Position numbers and translations under genes: made by a program
Assembly: GCA_017443985.1 (NCBI GenBank)
Contig: JAFSXR010000037.1
Coordinates: forward strand, 1-64,000
Reading direction: 5' to 3'
From: Synergistaceae bacterium
Lineage (GTDB): Bacteria; Synergistota; Synergistia; Synergistales; Aminobacteriaceae
DNA: 64,000 nt
Notes under the pieces: generated by a model
Database searches by the model: none
Told to the model about the DNA's origin: nothing
Seen by the model: the letters and a program-made list of their open reading frames with translations, nothing else
Shown: positions 43,403 through 52,377 of the stretch, piece by piece
How the letters are laid out: every line of letters begins with the position of its first letter
Position numbering within the stretch: the stretch's first letter is position 1

Positions 43403-44155
43403 ATGAACAATATTAAAGAGGCTGCTGTCAATGCAGGAATAAAGAAAGCAAATTTTTCCGCGCTCAATCAATTTATTTTAGGAATTTTAGCCGGAGCTTT
43501 TATTGCGTTCGGCTCGCAGGCCGCGAACATGATAAGCCACGCTATAAATAATCCTGCACTTGCAAAATTTATAGCCGGGTTAATCTTTCCGGCCGGGCTG
43601 ATACTCGTTGTGCTTGCAGGCGCGGAATTATTCACGGGCAACTGCTTAATGATAATGGCTTTGCTTGAGAAAAAAATTACGCTGAAAAAATTATTGCGAT
43701 CGTGGATTATCGTTTACATTGGAAATTTGATCGGCGGAATTTTTATAGCGTTTTTAATTTCTAAGTCGGGGCAATTAAATAATGAGCTTCTCAAAGAATT
43801 TACGATTAGGGTTGCAAAAAATAAAATTTCGCTTTCATTCTGCAACGCTTTTATTTTGGGCCTGCTCTGTAATTGGCTGGTGTGTCTTGCGGTCTGGCTG
43901 ACGTTCGGAGCATCGGACACGGCCGGAAAAATTCTTGCGATATTTTTTCCGATATGGCTTTTCGTGGCTTCGGGCTTTGAACACAGCGTCGCGAACATGT
44001 ATTACATTCCTGCCGGGATATTTGCTGGCGGCGAGGGGCTTGCGTGGGGCGCAATGTTCACAAAAAATCTTCTGCCCGTAACTTTAGGCAACATTGCCGG
44101 CGGAGCGGTCTTTGTCGGATTTATTTATTGGCTCGTCAATAAAAAACACTTGTGA
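43403..44155 (+). CDS. Formate/nitrite transporter family channel
   Basis: 250-residue pentameric channel protein with six helices. FNT motifs: GAFIAFGSQAANM, VVLAGAELFTGNCLMIM (FNT signature 1), LLCNWLVCLAVWL and GFEHSVANMYYIPAG with the pore histidine. AELFTGN and the conserved His suggest formate, nitrite or hydrosulfide. No formate-lyase or nitrite-reductase gene is nearby to decide. Single gene with its own AAAGGGG site, ending at a strong terminator. Confidence 0.9.
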   Translation: MNNIKEAAVNAGIKKANFSALNQFILGILAGAFIAFGSQAANMISHAINNPALAKFIAGLIFPAGLILVVLAGAELFTGNCLMIMALLEKKITLKKLLRSWIIVYIGNLIGGIFIAFLISKSGQLNNELLKEFTIRVAKNKISLSFCNAFILGLLCNWLVCLAVWLTFGASDTAGKILAIFFPIWLFVASGFEHSVANMYYIPAGIFAGGEGLAWGAMFTKNLLPVTLGNIAGGAVFVGFIYWLVNKKHL

Positions 44156-44168
44156 TATAATAATCAAG

Positions 44169-44202
44169 ACAGTTCCTCGAAATGAAGGGGAACTGTTTTT
44201 TT
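44169..44202 (+). terminator. Terminator after the FNT gene
   Basis: ACAGTTCC (44169-44176) pairs with GGAACTGT (44189-44196), followed by TTTTTTT. The same hairpin is part of dispersed repeat copy D, and TGATATAAT just before it (44152-44161) looks like a -10 box. Confidence 0.85.
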
Positions 44203-44284
44203 GGGCACTACAATGGGGACTACAAGAACTTCAAAATTTTTTAGCTTTCATAAATTTTCACGAGGCAATTAAAAAAAATAGAGT
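44203..44284 (+). repeat. Dispersed intergenic repeat, copy D
   Basis: Opposite orientation to copies A, B, C and E. GGGCACTACAATGGGGACTA ... TTTCATAAATTTTCACGAGG ... AAATAGAGTC. It lies between convergent genes and extends to the end of the nuclease gene at 44306. Confidence 0.7.
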
Positions 44285-44305
44285 CAAAAATTTTTTCGAG
44301 CCTCG

Positions 44306-47179
44306 TTAGAAATTTTGAAAATATTTTTTTTCAAGTTCGCCGCTTCGGCATATGCTTTTTATTTTACAGAACTGACACAAATCTGAATCATATTCCGGCG
44401 AAAATTTTTTGGCGTTCAAAACTTCTGCCGCGCAGGCCATTGCGTATTCGCCCTCGTCAATTCGTTCAGCGATCGAGAACTTAAATTTTTTTGATTTATA
44501 TTCCTTGAAAAATTCTGCAAGGTCGCCGACAAAACTCCCGGAAATTTTCCCGTCCTCAAGGCCAAGAATATAAACTCCGCCGAGTGTAATTTCATGACTT
44601 CTTGCGAACAGAGCCGCATAAACTGAAAGCTGAAGGCCGTATGAAAATTTTTCGCGTTTTTCAAAATTCCATGAATAGTTTTCGATTTTCGTCATGGCCT
44701 CTTCGGAATTTGAGCCCGTGCCCTCTTTATAGTCCGCAATCATTGCAATTTTTCCGCCGTCGGGAGCGTTGAATATTTCTATCCTGTCGCACTGGCCGAG
44801 AAAAGTAACGCCGCTAAATTCAGTTCTTAAATATGCCTCCTCTTCGAGCAAAATTTTTTCATGAGAGTAGCCTGCCGCGTAAAGTTTTTTCAAAATTTCC
44901 GACTGAATGCTGCTCAAGCGTCTGACGCGGTATTCAAGCCCCTCTAATTTTCTTTTGAGCCGGAAATCCCTGACGAGCCGCGAAAAATTTTTATACTCCT
45001 CGTCTAAATTTTCTGATTGAGTTAATATCTTCCATTCGTCCTCAGAAATTTTAGAGAAGTCCTGCGCCGTGTCGGCTCTGTAACGCCGCCAGACCCTCTC
45101 CCAAAATTTATGAAGCATTAAGCCCCATTCAATCTGCGAAACTATTTCCGTGTCCTGCGCGTATAAATTTGCTCCTTTTTCCTGCCACCATAAGAAAGAA
45201 CAGCTTAATAATTTATGAACGTCGCTCGCGCCGACAGCGTTAAACTTTTTTGAAATTACAGGAGGCTCTCTGAAAATTTTTTCTTCTGCGTCAATTTCCG
45301 GGAAGATTAAGCCGTCTGAATTAAGCAAAATTTTTATTCCCTCCGATTGATTTTTTTTATATTTCCATTCGGGCATGTCGGCCAAAAATTTTTGCATAAA
45401 TGGAGATTCTGAAAGCGGCCTGCCTTCCTCGTCGAGCTCTGGATTTGAAATAATCGTAACTTTTTCGCCGATCTGAATTAAACGCCGGAATAATGCCTCG
45501 TGCTGTGCGGCCTTGTCAAAAGTTGTCGGGAGGTATGCTTTTTTCGCGGCTAATTTTTCACGCTCTGCATTTCCGAGAAGCGGCGAGGAGTTCACGTTGC
45601 CCGACCAGGTTTTTTGAGTTACCCCCGTCATTATCCAGACAGGAAAGGACGCGAGAACCGGCGGAGTGTTCGTGAAAATTCTGACGGCGTTTGAGATCTG
45701 CACGGGGGCGCGTGTGTCGGTGTTCGCGCACCAGCGTTCGAGGAAGTCCCAAGCCTCGTCATTTTTTAATTTATCGTTCTGAACGGCTCCCAAGTCCGGC
45801 AACAATTCATTTAACGCTAAAACTTTTCCGGCAACAGTCTCAATCGCGCTCGCGGTATTCCTTAAAATTTCGTCAAGCTCAGGGGTGTTTGCAATTTCGA
45901 GAGTGTCGAAACGTTCGAGCCATAAATTTTCAGCCGTCAAAAAATCATAAAACGCCTGCATAATTCTTTCGGGCCTGTTTAATTTTGTCATAGCATCCTT
46001 GAATTTTTTTATAGCCTGTATAGAAATTAGAGCGGTCTGAAAAATATTTTCATCTTCTTCACTCTTAACTCTCAAAAATTCTTCCCATCTGTCCAGACCT
46101 GCCGGGCCTGCTCTGTAAACTTTCATGACGGGGAATTTGCTCCCGGCGAAGCACGGCTGGGTTAATAACATTGCTGTCTCATAAGTCGGAAAATTCCTCG
46201 ACGTTAAGTGGCGAATCGAGCTCAAAATTTTTCCCGGCAGCGTCAGATTTATTTTTATGCCGCTGACAAAATCATATGGCACTCCGTAACGTTCAAAGGC
46301 TTCTGCAAAATAATCCTCGCGCCCGTTAGAAATCATAATGCCGATGTCGTCAAATTTTTCTTTGTCATAAAGAACAAGGCTGCGCGCAATGGCTTCGGCC
46401 TCAAGTCCGGGCTCGGCGACGGGAATTTTTACAATCCTGCCGCTTGATTTTTTCAGGCTCGAACTTTTACCGCGAAGCTGTAAATCAGCGTCATAAAATT
46501 TTTTCAGATTCGTTTCGGGTTTCAAAATAATTACTTCCGCGCACCTGTCCCTAAGAGCGTAAAGCAATTCCAACTGCGCGTGAGTGAACGACAAAAAGCC
46601 GACAAAGATTATAAAAAATTCTTTGCCCCATTCCTGATTTTTTATGAGCTCTTCGAGAGCCGCCGTGTAGACTTCCGCGCTGTCGAGCAGATTATATTCA
46701 TCAAGATATTTTATGTAGCGTGCATAGACTTCGGGCAAAAGAAACTCCGACGGATTATCGCTTTCAGGATTGAAATCAAGCTGTCCTGGTTTTACTGCCT
46801 CGTTGAGAAGTTCCCTAATGTCTCTTGAAATTATGCTTAAAAACCCCGGACGCATTAGGCCGGGAAGATTCTTTATCTTGTCGGGATATTCCGACAGGAC
46901 TTCTTTCAAAATTGAATCTAAGATTAATAAATGATCGGGCGGCGATAAAATTCTTTTGCGCGTGATAGAGCTGTCCGACTCGCAGATATTTTTATAAATT
47001 TCGTCCCATGTCCATAAATCTTTTTCATCAGTTTTTTTTGACGAGAACCAAAATTTATCGGCCCTCGAAGGAACAACGAAATGAAAAAATTTTTCAGCGT
47101 CCGGGAAATTTTTTTTAATCGTGTCGATAATTTCCGGAACTTCGCTGACGTAATTATATGCGTGTATATTTATTCCCAT
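44306..47179 (-). CDS. AddB-like PD-(D/E)XK nuclease without a helicase ATP site
   Basis: 957 residues. The C-terminal third (about 690-950) is a RecB-family nuclease: GASDVHKLLSCSFLWWQ, GLMLHKFWERVW, FLGQCDRIEIF and the catalytic MIADYKEG, with an iron-staple pattern of one Cys at LLSCS and the later CQFCKIKSIC. The N-terminal part resembles the helicase-like region of AddB, but the GxGKS/T loop expected at the start reads HFVVPSRADKFW, so ATP binding is unlikely. No addA-type partner adjoins. Probably DNA-end processing or a RecB-like repair role, to be confirmed by finding its partner. Confidence 0.8.
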   Translation of the reverse strand: MGINIHAYNYVSEVPEIIDTIKKNFPDAEKFFHFVVPSRADKFWFSSKKTDEKDLWTWDEIYKNICESDSSITRKRILSPPDHLLILDSILKEVLSEYPDKIKNLPGLMRPGFLSIISRDIRELLNEAVKPGQLDFNPESDNPSEFLLPEVYARYIKYLDEYNLLDSAEVYTAALEELIKNQEWGKEFFIIFVGFLSFTHAQLELLYALRDRCAEVIILKPETNLKKFYDADLQLRGKSSSLKKSSGRIVKIPVAEPGLEAEAIARSLVLYDKEKFDDIGIMISNGREDYFAEAFERYGVPYDFVSGIKINLTLPGKILSSIRHLTSRNFPTYETAMLLTQPCFAGSKFPVMKVYRAGPAGLDRWEEFLRVKSEEDENIFQTALISIQAIKKFKDAMTKLNRPERIMQAFYDFLTAENLWLERFDTLEIANTPELDEILRNTASAIETVAGKVLALNELLPDLGAVQNDKLKNDEAWDFLERWCANTDTRAPVQISNAVRIFTNTPPVLASFPVWIMTGVTQKTWSGNVNSSPLLGNAEREKLAAKKAYLPTTFDKAAQHEALFRRLIQIGEKVTIISNPELDEEGRPLSESPFMQKFLADMPEWKYKKNQSEGIKILLNSDGLIFPEIDAEEKIFREPPVISKKFNAVGASDVHKLLSCSFLWWQEKGANLYAQDTEIVSQIEWGLMLHKFWERVWRRYRADTAQDFSKISEDEWKILTQSENLDEEYKNFSRLVRDFRLKRKLEGLEYRVRRLSSIQSEILKKLYAAGYSHEKILLEEEAYLRTEFSGVTFLGQCDRIEIFNAPDGGKIAMIADYKEGTGSNSEEAMTKIENYSWNFEKREKFSYGLQLSVYAALFARSHEITLGGVYILGLEDGKISGSFVGDLAEFFKEYKSKKFKFSIAERIDEGEYAMACAAEVLNAKKFSPEYDSDLCQFCKIKSICRSGELEKKYFQNF

Positions 47180-47220
47180 GATGAGAAAAAACTCCTAAGT
47201 GAAAAATTTAGATAATTATA

Positions 47221-47252
47221 AAATAAAAACCGCCGCTCAAAAAAGCGACGGC
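47221..47252 (-). terminator. Terminator of the permuted binding-protein gene
   Basis: On the minus strand GCCGTCGCT pairs with AGCGGCGGT (9 bp, two G-T pairs) around TTTTTTG, followed by TTTTATTTTAT. Confidence 0.75.
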
Positions 47253-47292
47253 TTCGTAAAATTTAATGGCTTGGGTAAGATTTTTTTATTTA

Positions 47293-48096
47293 TTATTTTT
47301 CAGCTTTATAATCCTTCGTGAGGACTACGGCAACCTGTTTCGCGTCCTCGTAAGGTTCTGAAAAGTCCGTGAACATTTTTCTTTCTTCGTTTACTGTGAT
47401 TCCTGCGCAGATCATGTCAACCTTGCCGCTGTTCACAGCCATGAATAACGAGTCGAACGGGTAAGCAATTATTTCAAGTTCCATATCGAGTTTTCCGGCG
47501 ATTAACGCGCACATCTCGATGTCAATTCCCGTGTAGCCGTCCCCGACTTTAATATCATACGGAGGGAAGCCCGACTCTGTTCCGAGATATAACTTTCCGC
47601 CCTTCGCGCCCTTATGAAGGTCAATATCTTCAGGCTTGGCCGCAGTGGGGTCTTCTTTATATTTCAGCATGATCGCTTCGAGTGATCCGTCGGCTTTAAT
47701 TTCAGCGAGAGCCTTGTTGACTTTATCTAAAAGTTCTTTGTTGCCCTGCTTAAAGCCTATTGCGTACTGCTCAACCGTGAGGGGCTTCGGCAAAATTTTC
47801 AAGACTTCGGGATCATTTTTCACGAACTGGATCGCCGGTGCCTCGTCCATTATTGCGCCCTGAATCTTTCCGACCTTGAGAGCCTGTATAACGTCCGTAG
47901 CTTTTTCGTAAGTTGTGAGCTGCTCCTTCGCTTTTTCCTTGAGCATATTTTTCGCGAGACCTTCCGCGATTGTTCCTCTCTGTGTTCCGATTTTGTAATT
48001 AATAAAATCTTCCGGCTCGGAGATGTTCAAACCCTCAGCAAAGCAAGCGCACGCGCTTAACGCTAAAATAATTACTGCTGCAAAAATTTTTTTCAT
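47293..48096 (-). CDS. Circularly permuted amino-acid ABC transporter binding protein
   Basis: 267-residue periplasmic protein of the SBP_bac_3 family with its halves in swapped order. After the signal peptide (1-21, ending ACFAEG) residues 24-145 carry what is normally the second half: YKIGTQRGTIAEGLAKNMLK, YEKATDVIQALKVGKIQGAI, DEAPAIQFV, LLDKVNKALAEIKADGSLEA. After a linker (146-165) residues 166-267 carry the normal first half: GKLYLGTESGFPPYDIKVG, GYTGIDIEMCALIAGKLDME, PFDSLFMAVNSGKVDMICAG, ITVNEERKMFTDFSEPY. Both halves look intact. No permease or ATPase genes adjoin. A terminator follows. Confidence 0.87.
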   Translation of the reverse strand: MKKIFAAVIILALSACACFAEGLNISEPEDFINYKIGTQRGTIAEGLAKNMLKEKAKEQLTTYEKATDVIQALKVGKIQGAIMDEAPAIQFVKNDPEVLKILPKPLTVEQYAIGFKQGNKELLDKVNKALAEIKADGSLEAIMLKYKEDPTAAKPEDIDLHKGAKGGKLYLGTESGFPPYDIKVGDGYTGIDIEMCALIAGKLDMELEIIAYPFDSLFMAVNSGKVDMICAGITVNEERKMFTDFSEPYEDAKQVAVVLTKDYKAEK

Positions 48097-48240
48097 AATT
48101 TATTTTCCTCCTGTTGCGATTTTTTTTCGAGTTCAAATTTTTTTGCTTCAATGATGAAAAATTATACACGACTTTTTTATTTTGTAAATATATTTTTATA
48201 AAATAATTTTATATTAAACTTTAATTTAATTTTTAGAGCG

Positions 48241-48253
48241 TATAATTTTTTTA
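48241..48253 (+). promoter_or_regulatory. -10 box for a possible leaderless message
   Basis: TATAAT at 48241-48246 is followed six bases later by the ATG at 48253, with no ribosome site between. Same spacing type as at ispG, uvrC and the uracil-DNA glycosylase gene. Confidence 0.45.
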
Positions 48254-48936
48254 TGAGCATAGAACTTTATTTATTAAATATCCGTGAAAAACTTGAGAGC
48301 CCTATTGATGAATATCTCGAATATTTTTCAGCCGAGCGCGTAAAAAAAATTTTGAGCTACAAATTTAATCCCGACAGAAACAGGACGCTATGGGCGGAAC
48401 TTTTAGCGAGAAAATTAATTTCGGAACGGACGGGAAAAAATTTCAAAGAGATAAAAATTTTCAGAAATTCTGACGGCCGGCCTTACTGTGAAAAAAATAA
48501 CGGCAGTGAAATTTTTTTCAGCTTGTCTCACAGCGGAGCTTGGGCCGCGTGCAGCATAGGGGACAGCGAAAACGGAGTTGATGTCGAAAATTTTGACAGA
48601 AAGATTGATATAAACATTGCGAAAAGATTTTTTCTTCCGAATGAATACGAGGTGATAAAAAATTTTTCTCTCAGCTATGACGAACAAAAGAAAAAATTTT
48701 TTCAGTACTGGACGCTAAAAGAAAGCTGCCTGAAGTGCTTAAACCTCAAAGAATGGACGGGCGTTGACTGCGAGAAATTATTGAGAGGGGACGGAGAATT
48801 TCAAGGGAAAAATTTTTTTCTCGATGACGGCGCGGTCGTCGGAGTATGCGCGAAAAAAAATGAACTGCCGGAAAAAATTTTTATAAAAAAGTCTCCTCCT
48901 GACTTATTAAAATTTTTATCAGAAGGAGACTTTTGA
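48253..48936 (+). CDS. 4'-phosphopantetheinyl transferase, Sfp type
   Basis: Transfers the phosphopantetheine arm of CoA to carrier proteins. 227 residues. Motifs: DGRPYCEKN, FFSLSHSGAWAACSI, NGVDVENFDRK with the magnesium acids, and FFQYWTLKESCLKCLNL with the catalytic Glu and Lys. No polyketide or peptide synthetase cluster is in the window, so it may serve fatty-acid ACP or an unlinked cluster. Possibly leaderless transcript. Confidence 0.9.
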   Translation: MSIELYLLNIREKLESPIDEYLEYFSAERVKKILSYKFNPDRNRTLWAELLARKLISERTGKNFKEIKIFRNSDGRPYCEKNNGSEIFFSLSHSGAWAACSIGDSENGVDVENFDRKIDINIAKRFFLPNEYEVIKNFSLSYDEQKKKFFQYWTLKESCLKCLNLKEWTGVDCEKLLRGDGEFQGKNFFLDDGAVVGVCAKKNELPEKIFIKKSPPDLLKFLSEGDF

Positions 48937-48969
48937 GAAAGGAGTGGTTCTTAATGATGTTAGCTAAAT

Positions 48970-49833
48970 TTAACGTCTTGTCTTGAAAAATTCGTCAATG
49001 CTGTCAATAATGTCTTTGGGCAGCATTGTTTTCAGCAAGTACTTTTCCGGCTTAAATCTCAAAACTTCCATGATGCTCCGTTTGTCGCCCTTAGCCGTCA
49101 AAAACATTACGGGAATATTCGCGGTGTTAGGGTCGGAGCGAATCATTTCGAGAACTTTCGGGCCGTTCACTATAGGCATTTCAAAATCAAGCAGAATTAA
49201 ATCCACTTTATTCTTAGCCAAAATAGTTATCGCATTCATGCCGGAGTTCGCAACGAGGATTTTATAATGTGTCGCTAAAAGATTTTTCATTGAGCGCAGA
49301 GCGGTCGCGTCATCATCAACTATTAAAATGCTCTTAAATTCTTTGAGTTTGTCAACGGCCTCGCCTTCTTTTTGAAGGCGTTTAATTAATTCTGCAAGGT
49401 CAACCGGTCTCGTGTAGATCTGCGCGACGTAGTCAGCTTTCTTTCCGATTACCGTGTCAATTTCTTCCTGCGTTCCGATAACAAAAAATCTTATGCCTCT
49501 GTCCTCGACTAAATCACGGATATAGCCAAGCACGTCAATCATTAAATTATCTTCGCCCTGAAGATAAAGAATAAAAATTCTGGGAATGTCTTTCTTCTCG
49601 CCTTCGGGCGATGCGGCACCCTCTTCGCTTTCTCCGCCTTCCTGACTCAATAAGGCCGCGACTTCGGGATCTATTGCTTCTTCATCGCTGCCGTTGTCCT
49701 CCTTGAGAAAATTTGATATAGCAGTTACATCGGGCTTGACTGTGAGGACTTCAAAATCTTGAGCCTTTAAGTGATTGATTATGCCTTCGGATATAAAGCT
49801 GACTTTTTCAGTTATAAATAATACTTTACTCAA
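48970..49833 (-). CDS. Response regulator with an N-terminal degenerate receiver-like half
   Basis: 287 residues. The C-terminal receiver (about 165-287) is complete: ILIVDDDATALRSM, phospho-Asp D216 in LILLDFEMPIVNGP, FLTAKG and the Lys in EKYLLKT. The N-terminal part (1-150) reads like a second receiver split by an acidic insert at about 50-85 (EEGGESEEGAASPEGE) and lacking the phospho-Asp context. There is no DNA-binding output domain. It sits next to the hybrid kinase gene (64 bases apart), so they probably form one signalling pair. Confidence 0.85.
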   Translation of the reverse strand: MSKVLFITEKVSFISEGIINHLKAQDFEVLTVKPDVTAISNFLKEDNGSDEEAIDPEVAALLSQEGGESEEGAASPEGEKKDIPRIFILYLQGEDNLMIDVLGYIRDLVEDRGIRFFVIGTQEEIDTVIGKKADYVAQIYTRPVDLAELIKRLQKEGEAVDKLKEFKSILIVDDDATALRSMKNLLATHYKILVANSGMNAITILAKNKVDLILLDFEMPIVNGPKVLEMIRSDPNTANIPVMFLTAKGDKRSIMEVLRFKPEKYLLKTMLPKDIIDSIDEFFKTRR

Positions 49834-49897
49834 TTCTTTTTTTCCTCCCTCTTTCTTATTTTTAATTCCTAATTCCTACCTAAAATTATAGCAACTG

Positions 49898-52357
49898 TTA
49901 GAGATTTCCCCAGTCCGCATTGGTAACGCACTCTTTAATTTTTTCAAAACGTTCGCGCTCGGCTTCGGGTATTCTGAAATTCTTAGCCTCTTCTATCATT
50001 CTGTCAATGTTATCTAAATCGAAATCGGCCGCGAAATTTTTTATCAGAGAATACATCTCGTGCAAATCCGTCACGGAAATTTCCGGCAGGGACATATCCG
50101 GCTCGTCATTGCTGCCAAAGACCTGAGCTAAAATTTCTTTATAAGCTCTGTATTTTTTGAGCAGTGCCGGAGTTTTTGTTTCTATCTCGTGTTCGTCGTT
50201 TTTATCGCCGCATTCCTCTAAATATTTCGCGTCCGCAGAGAGTTCTAATGCTCCGACGAGTCTTGCCGCGCTCTTGAGTGCGTGAACTTTTACGGTGTAG
50301 TTCTTAATATCTTTCTCGCGTTCAAAATTTTCTATCTCGTCGGCTTTTTTGTCGAGGGTGTTATAAAAAATTTCCAGTGCCTGAATAAAAGTGTCTTCGC
50401 TTCCGCAGTTCGTTACGGCTGCATTAAAATCAATGCCGCTGAGATTTTTATACTTCGTATACTCGTCATTTTCATTTTTATTTTTATCTTCACTTTCATT
50501 TTCTTCTTTGACTACATTCACATCAGCGACAGGCACGCTATTTTTCGCGCTGTCATCTTCTGAAATATCATCGCCGCGAATTATTAAATCGTCAGGAAGA
50601 TACTCAAGCAGAACCTGCTCAAGTCTCACGGTGTCAACCGGCTTTGAAATATAATCGCTGAAGCCTTCGTCAATGTATAGCTGCCTCGCTCCTAAAACGG
50701 CGTTAGCCGTAAGAGCCACGACAGGCGTATTAAAATTTAATCCGTCCGTCATTTTTTTCATGTTGTGGAATGCTTCTATGCCGTCCATGCCGGGCATTCT
50801 GTGATCTAAGAATATCATGTTGTAATGATTCATTCTGACCATTTGCAGCATTTCAAGACCGCTCGAGGCAGTGTCGATTTTTATTTTCGTTTTCTTCAAT
50901 AAATTTGCGAACACGAGCAAATTAACGTCAGCGTCATCAACGACAAGAACACGCGCATTAGGAGCCTGGAACGTGTGCATAAGTTTTTTATCGTGGCTGA
51001 GCGACACAGAAAAAGCTCTCTCGTAATTTCCGATCGGTTCCCATTTAACGACGGTCTGACGGACTTCAAACGAGAACGTCGAGCCTTTATGATAAACGCT
51101 TTCAACTTTTAACTCCGTGCCCATTAGCTGTAATAATTTCTGAACGATAGAGAGGCCAAGCCCGGAGCCGTCCGCGTTGAATTTTCTTGATGACTCTATA
51201 TGTTCAAAGGGCTGGAATATATATTCTAAGTCGTCGGATTTTATTCCGATTCCTGTGTCAGTTACCGCGCACTTCAATAAAATCGTATATGCGTCAACTT
51301 TTTCGTAGCCCATTGTAACAGTAACGCCTCCGCGTTCCGTGTATTTAATGGCATTGTTTAATATATTCAGCATAACCTGCCGGATATGATATTCATCGCC
51401 GTCTAAAATTCTTGGAATTGTTTTATCTACGTTGACGGTGAAGGTCAGGGATTTTTTCTTTGCTCCCTCCGCTGCCATATTAACGAGGTCATTAATAAGC
51501 GAGCTTAAATCATAACGGACGGGGCTTATTTCCATTTTCTTGTCCTGCAGTTTCGAGAAGTCAAGAACGTCATTAATAATTCCGAGCAAAGCGCGTCCGC
51601 TTCTCTGAATTACGAGGGCATATTCGCGGATCTCCGGGCGTTCTTCCTCGCGCAAAATCATTTCGTTCATTCCTAAGATTGAGTTCATAGGAGTCCTGAT
51701 TTCGTGGGACATGTTATTTAAGAAAGAACTCTTTGCTTCGTTTGCTGCTTGGGCTTCAGAAATTGCCGTCTCAAGTTTTTCCTGATTATTTTTATACGAG
51801 TAAGTGAAAAATAAAAACAGCAGGGCCAGCGTCAACGTAACTATTAAAACCGGGAAAAAAATATCGAGCGGCTGCAAGATAGAATTATTAACCGAGCCGG
51901 GATAATTTGACGCGAAAAATACATTGAGAGCGTATGCTGAAATTTCCAGCACAATCATTATTAAAGCGTCCCAGAAATCTAAAAAGCACGGAGTAACTAC
52001 GACAGATAATATAAATAATATCGGGACAATTCCTTTTGAGCCGCCGTCAAGAAAAAATAAACACGTCAGCCCGAAAATAAATCCCGCGACAACAAACGGG
52101 AAAGATATTTTTGAAATGTTCTCCGGGGTTCCGCGCTTTATCTGAACGAACAGCCACAGCATGAGAACCGCTTGCAATAAGAAAAGCGTACAATAACACC
52201 ACCCTGCCGGATTGTTATTCGCCGAAAATCTTTCAACGCCCAAGACTCCCGTGATGATCAGCGAAAAAATTCCGCAGGTCAAGAAACAAAACGCCGTAAC
52301 CTTTCCGCCCCTGCGGTCAGGTTCTAAAATAAAATCCCTCAATGTTTGTATGTTCAT
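49898..52357 (-). CDS. Hybrid sensor histidine kinase with receiver and HPt domains
   Basis: 819 residues. Six or seven membrane helices (about 20-190), no periplasmic sensor loop of note; HisKA with H218 in NNMSHEIRTPMNS; HATPase (about 325-435) with ILNNAIKYTERG, DTGIGIK and GSGLGLSIVQ; receiver (about 460-585) with D518 in IFLDHRMPG and a Lys in DYISKPVD; acidic linker; HPt with H692 in VHALKSAARLVGA. A full phosphorelay in one chain. The neighbouring response regulator is a likely final acceptor. The signal is unknown. Confidence 0.92.
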   Translation of the reverse strand: MNIQTLRDFILEPDRRGGKVTAFCFLTCGIFSLIITGVLGVERFSANNNPAGWCYCTLFLLQAVLMLWLFVQIKRGTPENISKISFPFVVAGFIFGLTCLFFLDGGSKGIVPILFILSVVVTPCFLDFWDALIMIVLEISAYALNVFFASNYPGSVNNSILQPLDIFFPVLIVTLTLALLFLFFTYSYKNNQEKLETAISEAQAANEAKSSFLNNMSHEIRTPMNSILGMNEMILREEERPEIREYALVIQRSGRALLGIINDVLDFSKLQDKKMEISPVRYDLSSLINDLVNMAAEGAKKKSLTFTVNVDKTIPRILDGDEYHIRQVMLNILNNAIKYTERGGVTVTMGYEKVDAYTILLKCAVTDTGIGIKSDDLEYIFQPFEHIESSRKFNADGSGLGLSIVQKLLQLMGTELKVESVYHKGSTFSFEVRQTVVKWEPIGNYERAFSVSLSHDKKLMHTFQAPNARVLVVDDADVNLLVFANLLKKTKIKIDTASSGLEMLQMVRMNHYNMIFLDHRMPGMDGIEAFHNMKKMTDGLNFNTPVVALTANAVLGARQLYIDEGFSDYISKPVDTVRLEQVLLEYLPDDLIIRGDDISEDDSAKNSVPVADVNVVKEENESEDKNKNENDEYTKYKNLSGIDFNAAVTNCGSEDTFIQALEIFYNTLDKKADEIENFEREKDIKNYTVKVHALKSAARLVGALELSADAKYLEECGDKNDEHEIETKTPALLKKYRAYKEILAQVFGSNDEPDMSLPEISVTDLHEMYSLIKNFAADFDLDNIDRMIEEAKNFRIPEAERERFEKIKECVTNADWGNL

Positions 52358-52377
52358 GTTTTGAATGATAGCACATT

